NCBI GenBank assembly: GCA_002451155.1
Contig: DKBG01000170.1
Span: forward strand, 4,594 to 11,534
Reading direction: 5' to 3'
Source of the DNA: Ignavibacteria bacterium UBA6906
GTDB taxonomy: Bacteria > Bacteroidota > Ignavibacteria > UBA10030 > UBA6906
Length of the DNA stretch: 6,941 nt
Positions 1-6,856 of this stretch are shown here, one piece after another; the stretch's first letter is position 1; every line of letters begins with the position of its first letter. The position numbers and the translations under genes were made by a program. The notes below the pieces were generated by a model. It did no database searches. It was not told the DNA's origin and worked only from the letters and a program-made list of their open reading frames with translations.

Positions 1-345
1 GGCGAAGGCCTGCTGCCGAATCGTGCCTGAAGGAACTCCGAGTTCAGTTTGAATAATCGGGATCTCGGGGTCGGGGAGGAACTGCCGCCGCACAGCGAGT
101 GATTCCCCGACAATCGAAATCGTGACCTCAGTGAAGGGCTTCACGTATGGGCCCGGTCCGAAATCATACACCAGCGATCCTGATTCCGTGACGGCGGTCT
201 TCAACCAGTCGGTCGGCAGGCAGATAACCGAGAAGGAATGAGCGGGCGCGTATCTGAAGTCGACAGAATCCGAAGCTCCCGGGCTCAGGAAGAGCAATGT
301 GACGATCAGGAGATAGGTCATCGTGTGGAGGGTAGTAGGGTTCAT
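1..345 (-). CDS. N-terminal part of a secreted paralogue of the six-hairpin glycosidase-like protein (runs off left edge)
   Basis: This reading frame is open from an ATG at 345 to the window edge, giving 115 codons with no stop. The product starts with a hydrophobic segment, about residues 9-24 (MTYLLIVTLLFLSPGAS from Met9), that looks like a signal peptide although its n-region has little charge. From VDFRYAP onward it aligns without gaps to residues 33-120 of the upstream gene product; a hand count gives 46 identities in 88 positions. Shared blocks include VDFRYAP, DWLKT, YDFGPGPY and LPDP. The ATG overlaps the upstream stop as ATGA (345-342), so translation is probably coupled. GGTGAG lies three bases before the ATG, closer than usual for a Shine-Dalgarno site. 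Met9 (ATG at 321) is an alternative start. Only the N-terminal beta-rich part is visible, so whether the catalytic barrel is present is unknown. The family assignment rests on the paralogue. It is a real gene with high certainty; its function is inferred. Confidence 0.85.
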   Translation of the reverse strand, partial: MNPTTLHTMTYLLIVTLLFLSPGASDSVDFRYAPAHSFSVICLPTDWLKTAVTESGSLVYDFGPGPYVKPFTEVTISIVGESLAVRRQFLPDPEIPIIQTELGVPSGTIRQQAFA

Positions 346-2957
346 TGTCTCACCAGTGTCATCCTGAATTCCTTGCCATGTGGAACCACGATGCGATCAG
401 GACCGGCCGCCCCACCGGTCGGGATAAACCCCCGGGACTTCAGGCCGCGAAGATCGAGAATAGTCACCCATGTTTCGGTAGCCTTGCCAATTGGCCCGAT
501 ACGGATCGTTGCGCTTGCGCCGTCGGAGCTGATCGTGAGTGTGAAGGATGCCTTTCCGAATAATGTGGGAAGAGACGTGAGACCGATTTTCCCACCTGGC
601 CTGTACCAGGCGACCGGCGTCCCCGCGCAGAATTCGAGCGTGTCGTGGCGTTCCATTATGAGCAGTCTGCGAACCTGCTCGATGAAGAGGGCGCTTGCCG
701 AGGCATTTGAACCGTCCCCCGAGATCTTCTGCCCGGCATCTCTTGGTAGTTGCTCCTCAACCCATGTCCCGAGTGGCGACGCGTGGTTGGCCACGGCGTA
801 GAGAAGCCGGCCGGCATCGTCATAGTTTCGCTGGTACGTATGGGCGATTCCCTGGAGCGAACCGAAGAACGGCCAGAGACCATCCTTCAGCCACCCGGTG
901 TTCGTGGGGAGTCCCTCTCGGGTGCTGTCATCCAGCATCGCCAGCGTGCCGGTAACAATCGAGTCTCGTGGATCGAAAACATGCCCCAATCCCTGGGCCT
1001 CCAGAATGGCCCAGTTGGCCTGCTGCGGAATCACCGTGCTGGACGTATCGCCGACACGCATTGGGAGATACCAATGCCCGCCTCCGTCCTTTCGGAGATC
1101 GCGTTTTGCGGCCCGGCGGTACGAGACCAGCAGTTCATCAAACCGGGATTGCCAGTATCCGGCTCGATCGTGTTTTCCGAGCCATGCGGCTGCGTCGGCA
1201 CCGGCTCTGAATCCAGCCAATGCCCAGAACACCGACGCATATTCATACCCGACTCCGGAAAGGCCGCCGTCCGCGAATGCTGGGGGGAAAAGGCCGTACC
1301 CGGGAGAAGCCGGATCACTCATCGTTCTGTTTCGTTGCTCCTCGATCCACCCGAGCGCCCGGTCGAGTTGATCCCAGTGGGACCGCAGCCATTGCCGGTC
1401 TCCTGAGAGGCGTGCGTATCGGGTAAGCGTGTATGCGAAGATGGGCGTCTCTTTGTTCATGACGTACGGGTCCATCACCCTCACCTGGCCGGAGGGCAGC
1501 TGAAACTGCATCAGTTTGTCGAGGGCAATCCGCGCGGATGTGAGGTCTCCAAGAAACAGCAGCGCCGTGATGTGCCACGCGGCGTCATGGACCCAGAGGC
1601 CGCGATAGACTGACGGGCCGGGCTGGAATTGCTGACCGCCATCGACAAGCTCTGCAATCTGATAGAGATTACGGATGCTTGCGTCCAGCAGGTACTGGAT
1701 GCCGCTGTCGGGCACTGCGATCCGGCCCTGAGGAATCCGGGCGTCTCCCTCCCAGAATCGACGCGCTGCCTCCTTCCCCTTCTCCACCGTGGGAAGGAGC
1801 GCAAGATGCTTCTCCGACCAGAGCCCATGAAGAACAAACGCGTCGACATGCTTCGTCCCCGCCGGCAGCACGAGGTGCCAGATGTTGTCTTTTTCAAATC
1901 CATCGACAGGGCGCGGACGGGATATGAGGACGGGGATGTCATCCTCGACGAGAATGCCCCTTTGCTCGTCGTACCGGAGCGATCGCCGGGATCTGATGGT
2001 GATTTCGGGAGAAACGTCTTCGTCTTCGAATTCTGTTGAAAGCAGATCGGCTCTGAGTTCGTTCCTCCAGGAGGTCTCCTCGGCGCCGCAGTCAAAGTAA
2101 AGCTCTGCTTCCCCCGACCGTCTGCCGCTGATCAGGTCTCCCGGTTCCACGACGGCGTCAGTCGGAAAGATCCAGAAGGCATTGAGAAAGGGATTTGGAT
2201 CCGGACTTGAAAGAGCGGCATGCGCTTCAACCGAGAGGCGGCCGTCCCCGTTCTCATCCCGCCCGTGCATCATGATGACCTGCGGCTCACCCTTCTTTCC
2301 CTCTTCCAGGGGGTCGAAGATTACAGGCGGAGCTCCCTCAACCCGCAAGTCGAGGATTCGTGTGCCGGGCCCCCACTTATATGGTTCGCAAATACCCAGG
2401 GCGACGAGTTTTTCTCCTCCGCGGCGCACCGGCACTCGATAGAGTATCGGTCGGTTGACTCCCCAGGCCGCGTTCCTGAAGGCCGGGTCTGTGCCCGCCG
2501 GCGGTATTGCCCATCCGATAGTCCCATTCCACCCCAGCAACCTCTGGACTGCCGGTTTTGGGTGACTGGAGATAACCCCTTTCTTTCCAAGAGGGACAGC
2601 AAACACCGTCTGTCGCATACCTCCGCTGCTGCTCCGGAACTCCGCGTCAACAATCGGTACGCGGGGGTCCGGCAGGATTTGCCGTATGAGTGTGTATTCA
2701 CGCTCCTTTGCTCCGACCTGCACTTCGGTCAGAGGGATTGTGTATGGTCCCGGCCCGAAGTCGTAGCCGAGGCCGTTTGTTTCGGTGACGACGGTCTTCA
2801 GCCAGTCATTGGGAAAACAGATGGCAGTGAGGTTCCGGTACGGGGCATACCGGAAGTCTACTCGGTTCGTCTGCCCAATCAGAAGGGACGGCAGCAAGGA
2901 AACGCAGAGAGTGACGAAACGGAACACACGGACCTCCATTGGGTGAGTGGTGCTCAC
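342..2957 (-). CDS. Secreted six-hairpin glycosidase-like protein, family not identified
   Basis: An 871-residue protein, probably exported, likely acting on a polysaccharide outside the cytoplasm; the reaction is not identified. Residues 7-30 (MEVRVFRFVTLCVSLLPSLL, then IGQT) look like a type I signal peptide. Residues of about 33-390 appear beta-rich. Residues of about 400-770 are helical with regular aromatic and GxW motifs, as in (alpha/alpha)6 barrel hydrolases. The segment around WVHDAAWH (455-462) resembles the helix-end loops that carry active-site residues in that superfamily. D458, E734/E735 (in GTWVEEQ) and D748 (in SGDGSNASASALF) are possible catalytic acids, a guess from conservation style. 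Residues of about 775-871 form a beta-rich C-terminal domain. Residues 234-244 (DENGDGRLSVE) resemble an EF-hand calcium loop. The GTG at 2957 overlaps the GH51 stop as GTGA; an ATG at 2939 (Met7) gives a cleaner signal peptide. Neither has a clear Shine-Dalgarno site. GH78-, GH63- or GH15-like relatives are possible, but I see no diagnostic motif of any of them. Confidence 0.88.
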   Translation of the reverse strand: MSTTHPMEVRVFRFVTLCVSLLPSLLIGQTNRVDFRYAPYRNLTAICFPNDWLKTVVTETNGLGYDFGPGPYTIPLTEVQVGAKEREYTLIRQILPDPRVPIVDAEFRSSSGGMRQTVFAVPLGKKGVISSHPKPAVQRLLGWNGTIGWAIPPAGTDPAFRNAAWGVNRPILYRVPVRRGGEKLVALGICEPYKWGPGTRILDLRVEGAPPVIFDPLEEGKKGEPQVIMMHGRDENGDGRLSVEAHAALSSPDPNPFLNAFWIFPTDAVVEPGDLISGRRSGEAELYFDCGAEETSWRNELRADLLSTEFEDEDVSPEITIRSRRSLRYDEQRGILVEDDIPVLISRPRPVDGFEKDNIWHLVLPAGTKHVDAFVLHGLWSEKHLALLPTVEKGKEAARRFWEGDARIPQGRIAVPDSGIQYLLDASIRNLYQIAELVDGGQQFQPGPSVYRGLWVHDAAWHITALLFLGDLTSARIALDKLMQFQLPSGQVRVMDPYVMNKETPIFAYTLTRYARLSGDRQWLRSHWDQLDRALGWIEEQRNRTMSDPASPGYGLFPPAFADGGLSGVGYEYASVFWALAGFRAGADAAAWLGKHDRAGYWQSRFDELLVSYRRAAKRDLRKDGGGHWYLPMRVGDTSSTVIPQQANWAILEAQGLGHVFDPRDSIVTGTLAMLDDSTREGLPTNTGWLKDGLWPFFGSLQGIAHTYQRNYDDAGRLLYAVANHASPLGTWVEEQLPRDAGQKISGDGSNASASALFIEQVRRLLIMERHDTLEFCAGTPVAWYRPGGKIGLTSLPTLFGKASFTLTISSDGASATIRIGPIGKATETWVTILDLRGLKSRGFIPTGGAAGPDRIVVPHGKEFRMTLVRQ

Positions 2958-4429
2958 AGTGTCAGTGTACAGCGAGCAATCGAGAGAGGAGGGAGGTGAA
3001 TGGTGAGTGCCTCCTTCTCAGTCTCCGCCGTCCAGGGAATCGGGATGATCGTATCGGGATGCTCAATTGTATTACACGCATTCATATCATCATGGTGAAG
3101 GATTGTTGCGTCGAGGTGCCTGGTGTCCACCCCTTTCACGGTGCATCTGACCTCATGGGGCAATGAAGGATCGGGATTGACCAGTGTGATCGTGATGGAG
3201 CCCGTAGTTTCCGAGGCGGACACTGAGGGGCTGCCGCTCTGGTTGAAGTTCTGTTCGACGCTCAACGACCTGCCCCCCCGGTGTTCTCTTGCGAGGAGAA
3301 AAGCATAGTATGTCGGGGTTCGAATGCAGGAGGTGCCCGAAGTCAGGAGAAGTGCCTGGAGTACATTGGCCAGCTGTGCCAGATTGCACATGATCAGCTT
3401 ATCTGCCTGGCGGTGGAAAATATTGAGGACAAGGCCGGCTGCAATCGCATCCCGAATCGTGTTCTGCTGCCAGAAAAGGCCTCGCTGCTTTTCCACCTCT
3501 TTGTCGCTGAGGTCCCAAGTACCCCATTCATCGACGATCAGGCCTACACGACCACCCTGCGGGTGGACTGGGAACGAGTCGATCAATGTCCGCTGGTCGA
3601 TGATTGCCCGCTCGAGGGCAGTGAAATGGTTTAGTTGCTCTCTGAGAGTTTCATTCGTGTATGCTGTTGGCGTGCTCTTCCCCCAGCTGTAGAAATGCAT
3701 TGCGAACCCGTGGAGGGGTGGGCGGTATTTGCGGGCATTCCAGTACGCTTCAAAGAATCGGCGCGACCACTCGATGTCATTGCTTTCTGGCCCAACGGCG
3801 ATCAGGTAGGGTATGGTTCCCCCGAGCGGGGTGAGGTAGGTCGCGGCACGGACATACGCGCTGCAGTATTCCTCCGGCGTCATGTGCCCTCCGCAGCCCC
3901 AGCTTTCATTGCCGATGCCCCAGAAACGGACTCTGAACGGGTCAGGCGAACCGTTCTCAACTCGCTCAGCTGAGAGTGAGGTTCCACCAGGATAATTGCA
4001 GTACTCCAACCAGTCCCGAATCTCTTCCGGCGTTCCGCTCCCGATGTTTGCGGCAAGGTAGGGCTCTGCGCCGATCAAGCGACAAAACTCGATGAATTCG
4101 TGCGTGCCGAACGCGTTCGTCTCGACAGACGATCCCCACCAGAGATTCATCCGCCTTGGTCGGTTAGCGGGCAGCCCGATGCCATCCCGCCAGTGATAGG
4201 TATCAGCAAAGCAGCCTCCAGGCCATCGCAGGACGGGGATACCGAGACGACGGAGGTACTCGATTGCCAGAGTGCGAACCCCTCGGGCATTCGGCACGGG
4301 GGATTCAGGTCCGACCCATACGCCGTCGTAGACTGCGGATCCGAGGTGTTCCAGGAAATGGCCGTGAAGTTCGGGTCGGATCACGCCGATCTCTTTGTGA
4401 GGGTCGATCACTACGTCGACCTTCATCAT
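2954..4429 (-). CDS. abfA: GH51 alpha-L-arabinofuranosidase, intracellular
   Basis: A 491-residue retaining exo-enzyme that removes terminal non-reducing alpha-L-arabinofuranosyl residues from arabino- or arabinoxylo-oligosaccharides. Counting from the ATG at 4429, the acid/base is E175 in the block GIGNESWGCGG and the nucleophile is E301 in LIVDEWGTWD. As I recall, these correspond to E175 and E294 of the Geobacillus AbfA enzyme. The family block VLRWPGGCFADTYHWRDGIG lies at 66-85. The (beta/alpha)8 barrel covers roughly residues 5-370 and a beta-sandwich makes the C-terminus. Length is typical and no signal peptide is present, so it acts in the cytoplasm. The frame stays open upstream to 4474, but those extra 15 residues are not family-like. 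The ATG at 4429 has GAGGGGG just upstream and overlaps the porter stop as ATGA; an adjacent ATG at 4426 is nearly as good. Its stop overlaps the next gene's GTG. Family assignment is secure; the natural substrate (arabinan, arabinoxylan or arabinogalactan fragments) is inferred. Confidence 0.96.
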   Translation of the reverse strand: MMKVDVVIDPHKEIGVIRPELHGHFLEHLGSAVYDGVWVGPESPVPNARGVRTLAIEYLRRLGIPVLRWPGGCFADTYHWRDGIGLPANRPRRMNLWWGSSVETNAFGTHEFIEFCRLIGAEPYLAANIGSGTPEEIRDWLEYCNYPGGTSLSAERVENGSPDPFRVRFWGIGNESWGCGGHMTPEEYCSAYVRAATYLTPLGGTIPYLIAVGPESNDIEWSRRFFEAYWNARKYRPPLHGFAMHFYSWGKSTPTAYTNETLREQLNHFTALERAIIDQRTLIDSFPVHPQGGRVGLIVDEWGTWDLSDKEVEKQRGLFWQQNTIRDAIAAGLVLNIFHRQADKLIMCNLAQLANVLQALLLTSGTSCIRTPTYYAFLLAREHRGGRSLSVEQNFNQSGSPSVSASETTGSITITLVNPDPSLPHEVRCTVKGVDTRHLDATILHHDDMNACNTIEHPDTIIPIPWTAETEKEALTIHLPPLSIARCTLTL

Positions 4430-5859
4430 CGTCCCCCTCGGCTCTTCCGGCCTGTCATGCCGGGCTGGAGCCATGAGCGCTCGATCTCTTCAAGTGACTT
4501 TCCTTTTGTTTCCGGTACAGACAGTCGGACAACGAAGACCATGATGGCACAGAACGCGGCATAGAGGAAGAAAGGGAAGCCATGGTTGAAGTGCGTAACC
4601 AGCCAGGGATCTTCATCGATCATCGGGAACGTTTGTGAAATGAGGAAATTGGCGGTCCACAGGAGCAATGTCGCTATCGACATCGCTCTTCCGCGAACCT
4701 TTGTCGGGAAGATTTCGGAGATTACGACCCAGACGACAGGTCCCACGGACATGGCGAAACATGCAATATACCCGAGCACGAAGATCAGCACCCATCCCGC
4801 TGTCGTCCCAAAATACGCCGCAGCACCCAGCCCGAGAAGAGAGATTCCCATACCGGCTGAGCCGTACAGAAGCAGAGGTTTTCGCCCCCATCGGTCGACC
4901 GTCCGAATGGCGACTGCGGTGAACGTGAGATTGAAGATTCCGATGACGACGGTCTGGAGAAGGGCGCTATCGACGCCCGAGCCGAGCTGTTTGAAGATCT
5001 CCGGAGCGTAGTACATGAAGACATTAATGCCCGTGATCTGCTGAAGAATTGCGAGGGCCACACCGAGGAGCATGGCTTTTCGGAGACCCGGGCGAAAAAG
5101 CTCGGCAACTGTTCCCCCTTCGAGAGCCAGTGTTTCCCGGATGGCGTGGAGTTCGATCAGGGCATTCCCCGGCCCGATTGTTTTGTCGAGAATGGAGCGG
5201 GCCCGGTCCTCCTGTCCTTGCTTGACGAGCCACCGGGGTGTTTCCGGAATAGTGAGCAGCGCGAGAATGAACAGGGAGGCGGGAAGCGCTTCGGAGCCGA
5301 ACATCCAACGCCAGCCTCTCTCAATGTTCCATTCCTCGCTGCCGAGCCCCGCGATGAGGTAGTTGACGAAGTAAACCACAAGAATCCCGCCGACGATCGC
5401 AAGCTGGTTGTAGGATACGAGCTTTCCCCGAATCCCGGCGGGCGAAATTTCAGAGATGTAGAGTGGGGAGAGGAGGGATGCCATGCCGATTCCAACTCCA
5501 CCGATAATGCGCGCTGTCACGAATTCCGCAGTTGTCTCAGGGATCGCGGACCAGACCGCCGAAACAAGGAAGAGGACACCTGACACCAGGAGCGCGCGCT
5601 TTCGGCCGAAGCGGTCCGAAAACTCTCCTGCGAAGCCGGCGCCGATGACGCATCCGACGAGCGCGCTTGCGGCGGCCCAGCCGGTCTCTGCCGCGTTTAA
5701 CGTGAAATGTGATCGCAGGAATCCGATGGCGCCGGAAATGACCGCGGTGTCATACCCGAAGAGCAAGCCGCCAAGTGCGGCAACAAAGGTCAGGCGGAGA
5801 ACGTACGTGCCGCTATACCGGTTTCCCACAACGGGAGCCGTGGGTTGAGGTGACATCAT
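4426..5859 (-). CDS. xylE: XylE-like sugar porter family MFS transporter (proton symporter)
   Basis: A 477-residue inner-membrane sugar:H+ symporter with 12 expected membrane spans. Sugar porter signatures appear in order: GGLLFGYDTAVISG (30-43) with the likely proton-coupling D37; SDRFGRKR (81-88); R117; PLYISEISPAGIRG (132-145); PETPRWL (205-211); QQITGINVFMYYAP (273-286); DRWGRKP (322-328); the SEIFPTKVRG loop (381-390); and VPETKG (448-453). The stretch TFPMIDEDPWLVTHF and the RGWRWMFGSE block closely resemble E. coli XylE. Its sugar-contact residues Q168, Q288, Q289, N294 and W392 correspond to Q152, Q273, Q274, N279 and W377 here. However, Q175 and Q415 are replaced by I159 and L400, so D-xylose specificity is not assured; L-arabinose or glucose is possible. 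An in-frame TGA 18 bases upstream limits the start to ATG 5859 or 5856. No Shine-Dalgarno site is visible. It is the first gene of the operon, and its stop overlaps the GH51 start. Confidence 0.94.
   Translation of the reverse strand: MMSPQPTAPVVGNRYSGTYVLRLTFVAALGGLLFGYDTAVISGAIGFLRSHFTLNAAETGWAAASALVGCVIGAGFAGEFSDRFGRKRALLVSGVLFLVSAVWSAIPETTAEFVTARIIGGVGIGMASLLSPLYISEISPAGIRGKLVSYNQLAIVGGILVVYFVNYLIAGLGSEEWNIERGWRWMFGSEALPASLFILALLTIPETPRWLVKQGQEDRARSILDKTIGPGNALIELHAIRETLALEGGTVAELFRPGLRKAMLLGVALAILQQITGINVFMYYAPEIFKQLGSGVDSALLQTVVIGIFNLTFTAVAIRTVDRWGRKPLLLYGSAGMGISLLGLGAAAYFGTTAGWVLIFVLGYIACFAMSVGPVVWVVISEIFPTKVRGRAMSIATLLLWTANFLISQTFPMIDEDPWLVTHFNHGFPFFLYAAFCAIMVFVVRLSVPETKGKSLEEIERSWLQPGMTGRKSRGGR
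4433..4439 (-). promoter_or_regulatory. Ribosome binding site of the GH51 gene
   Basis: On the minus strand GAGGGGG stands 3 bases before the ATG at 4429, with its GAGG core 6 bases away. It lies inside the last codons of the porter gene. It is the clearest Shine-Dalgarno site of the operon and argues for a start at 4429 (or 4426) rather than the longer frame opening at 4474. Confidence 0.7.
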
Positions 5860-5910
5860 ACGGTGGATTCGTGATCAGTGATGGAAAGAGCCGATGAAAG
5901 ACCTTCCTGC

Positions 5911-5924
5911 CCGGATTGTTCCGG
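5911..5924. repeat. Short inverted repeat in the operon leader, possible operator or hairpin
   Basis: CCGGA-TTGT-TCCGG forms 5-bp arms around a 4-base loop and is also a direct repeat of CCGGAT. It lies about 50 bases before the porter start codon, inside the predicted 5' leader. That is a fitting place for a regulator site or a small RNA hairpin, but arms this short occur by chance in GC-rich DNA. Confidence 0.25.
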
Positions 5925-6066
5925 ATGAGGCGTGCGGTCTCCCTTCCCCGGTGATGCGTCTCTTGCCTGGGCCGGCAGTTCTCGGGGTCAGCTGCTGGCG
6001 TGCTCAGGCGTGGTTCAGGGGTAGTGGGCAGGATTCGGTGTCTGGAAAGTTGTTGCCCCCATGCGT

Positions 6067-6095
6067 CTAATACGAAAAAAAGAGCAGGCGATCAA
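6067..6095 (-). promoter_or_regulatory. Candidate sigma70-type promoter for the sugar operon
   Basis: Read on the minus strand, TTGATC (6095-6090) and TATTAG (6072-6067) are separated by exactly 17 bases, including a run of seven T. Each hexamer matches the consensus (TTGACA, TATAAT) at 4 of 6 positions. Transcription would start near 6060, leaving about 200 nt of leader before the porter ATG at 5859. No other pair in the gap looked better by eye, but moderate matches like this arise by chance, and the organism may use a different promoter type. Confidence 0.35.
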
Positions 6096-6199
6096 GGGAA
6101 TTTCACCCTGGAAACGCAGTTCCATGAGTTACACACGCTGGTACGCCCTGCCCCCGGCCGGTGCCTCGGAAAAATAAGGATATAGGTGTATCTAGAATG

Positions 6200-6205
6200 G
6201 GAGGG
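6200..6205 (+). promoter_or_regulatory. Ribosome binding site of the RAYT gene
   Basis: GGAGGG lies 6 bases before the GTG at 6212, and a TGA in the same frame (6209-6211) directly precedes that codon. The GTG is therefore the first possible start and is well placed. The nearby ATG at 6208 is in another frame. Confidence 0.7.
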
Positions 6206-6211
6206 AGATGA

Positions 6212-6856
6212 GTGGCTGGCCCATCTGTGTTCCACAGGCGTCATCTGCCCCACTGGTATCCGGCGTACGCCTCATATTTTGTCACGTTTCGTCTGGTCGG
6301 TTCGCTCCCGTCGGCCGTCCTTGTCCGGCTAAAACAGGAGCGGATACTGGATGAGCGTCGGATCATGCGGAGCACGCCGAGATCGGAGGTGCGAACCGCG
6401 TTGGACAGGATGGGGGAGGAGTTTTTTCGGAAATACGACGATCTTCTCGACTGCGCGTCAGCCGGGCCGCGGTGGCTGGGCCAGCGGGATGTGGCGGAGC
6501 TCGTGAACGGTGCGATACAGTATCGTGACGGGAGGGACTACGATCTTCTCGCGCACACGATCATGTCGAATCACGTGCATCTGGTCTTCGACATCCATGG
6601 ACCTGGGAGGATAGCTTCGATTATGCACTCACTCAAGGGATGGACTGCCTACCGCGCCAATCGTCTCCTTGGCCGGTGCGGAACATTCTGGCAGGATGAG
6701 AGCTACGATCATGTTGTCAGGGAGTGGGGGAACGATCTTGAGCGGACCGTCTGGTACACGATCACCAATCCTGTTGCAGCGGGGCTAGTGGACCACTGGT
6801 GGAAATGGCCCTGGACCTACGTCTCCCCCAAGTTTGGCCTGAGTAGGACAGACTGA
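6212..6856 (+). CDS. REP-associated tyrosine transposase (RAYT, Y1/HUH family)
   Basis: A 214-residue protein of the Y1 transposase superfamily related to IS200/IS605 TnpA. These are single-strand DNA nucleases that cut at hairpin-forming REP sequences and are thought to spread them through the genome. The HUH metal-binding motif is H121-V-H123 in MSNHVHLVF. The likely catalytic tyrosine is Y165 in FWQDESYDHVVRE. The N-terminal strand block YFVTFRLVG (22-30), the LKGWTAYRANRLLGR segment (141-155) and the C-terminal TNPVAAGLV block (185-193) are typical of RAYTs. Length is normal and both active-site elements are present, so it looks intact. It starts at a GTG with a good ribosome site. It is transcribed away from the sugar operon and has no functional link to it. 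Its last four codons and its stop lie inside the palindrome at 6841-6871, the presumed cognate REP. RAYTs are usually single-copy and stably inherited, unlike true insertion sequences. Confidence 0.95.
   Translation: MAGPSVFHRRHLPHWYPAYASYFVTFRLVGSLPSAVLVRLKQERILDERRIMRSTPRSEVRTALDRMGEEFFRKYDDLLDCASAGPRWLGQRDVAELVNGAIQYRDGRDYDLLAHTIMSNHVHLVFDIHGPGRIASIMHSLKGWTAYRANRLLGRCGTFWQDESYDHVVREWGNDLERTVWYTITNPVAAGLVDHWWKWPWTYVSPKFGLSRTD

Larger units (their letters stand above)
5860..6211. other. Divergent intergenic region between the sugar operon and the RAYT gene
   Basis: These 352 bases separate the leftward porter gene from the rightward transposase gene. I see no credible gene: the rightward frame from a GTG at 6000 to 6185 has no ribosome site and an unremarkable product. 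On the minus strand there is a candidate promoter (6067-6095) followed by a leader of about 200 nt. Within the leader is the short inverted and direct repeat CCGGATTGTTCCGGAT (5911-5926). A GTGATCAGTGAT stretch (5871-5882) just ahead of the porter start contains the palindrome TGATCA, but its flanks are not symmetrical. No convincing promoter for the RAYT gene was found, and no second copy of the downstream REP palindrome. Confidence 0.6.

Noticed and set aside
750..1406. Rightward open frame of 218 codons
   Set aside because: It is also a shadow of the 342-2957 gene; no recognisable domain and no ribosome site.
2220..2999. Rightward open frame of 259 codons opposite the secreted enzyme gene
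   Set aside because: It lies fully antisense to a well-supported gene, its product has low-complexity, arginine- and serine-rich composition typical of GC-rich shadow frames, and there is no family resemblance.
4118..4132. CGTCT-CGAC-AGACG stem near 4120 as another REP copy
   Set aside because: It lies within the conserved GH51 coding sequence, has only 5-bp arms and no GTAG foot; chance is the simplest explanation.
4430..4474. Longer GH51 start at 4474
   Set aside because: The added residues (MAPARHDRPEEPRGT) are not family-like and overlap the porter gene; the ATG at 4429 has a good ribosome site and matches the usual N-terminus.
6075..6081. Run of seven A (T on the minus strand) as a leftward terminator
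   Set aside because: The only nearby stems (AGGG/CCCT and GGAA/TTCC) are four base pairs long and do not abut the T run.
6000..6185. Possible small rightward gene of 61 codons in the intergenic region
   Set aside because: GTG start without Shine-Dalgarno, no recognisable sequence, and it overlaps the candidate promoter of the opposite operon.
6225..6237. CTGTG-TTC-CACAG inverted repeat at the RAYT start as a second REP
   Set aside because: It has only 5-bp arms, lies inside the coding region and lacks the GTAG/GACAGACT core of the downstream palindrome.
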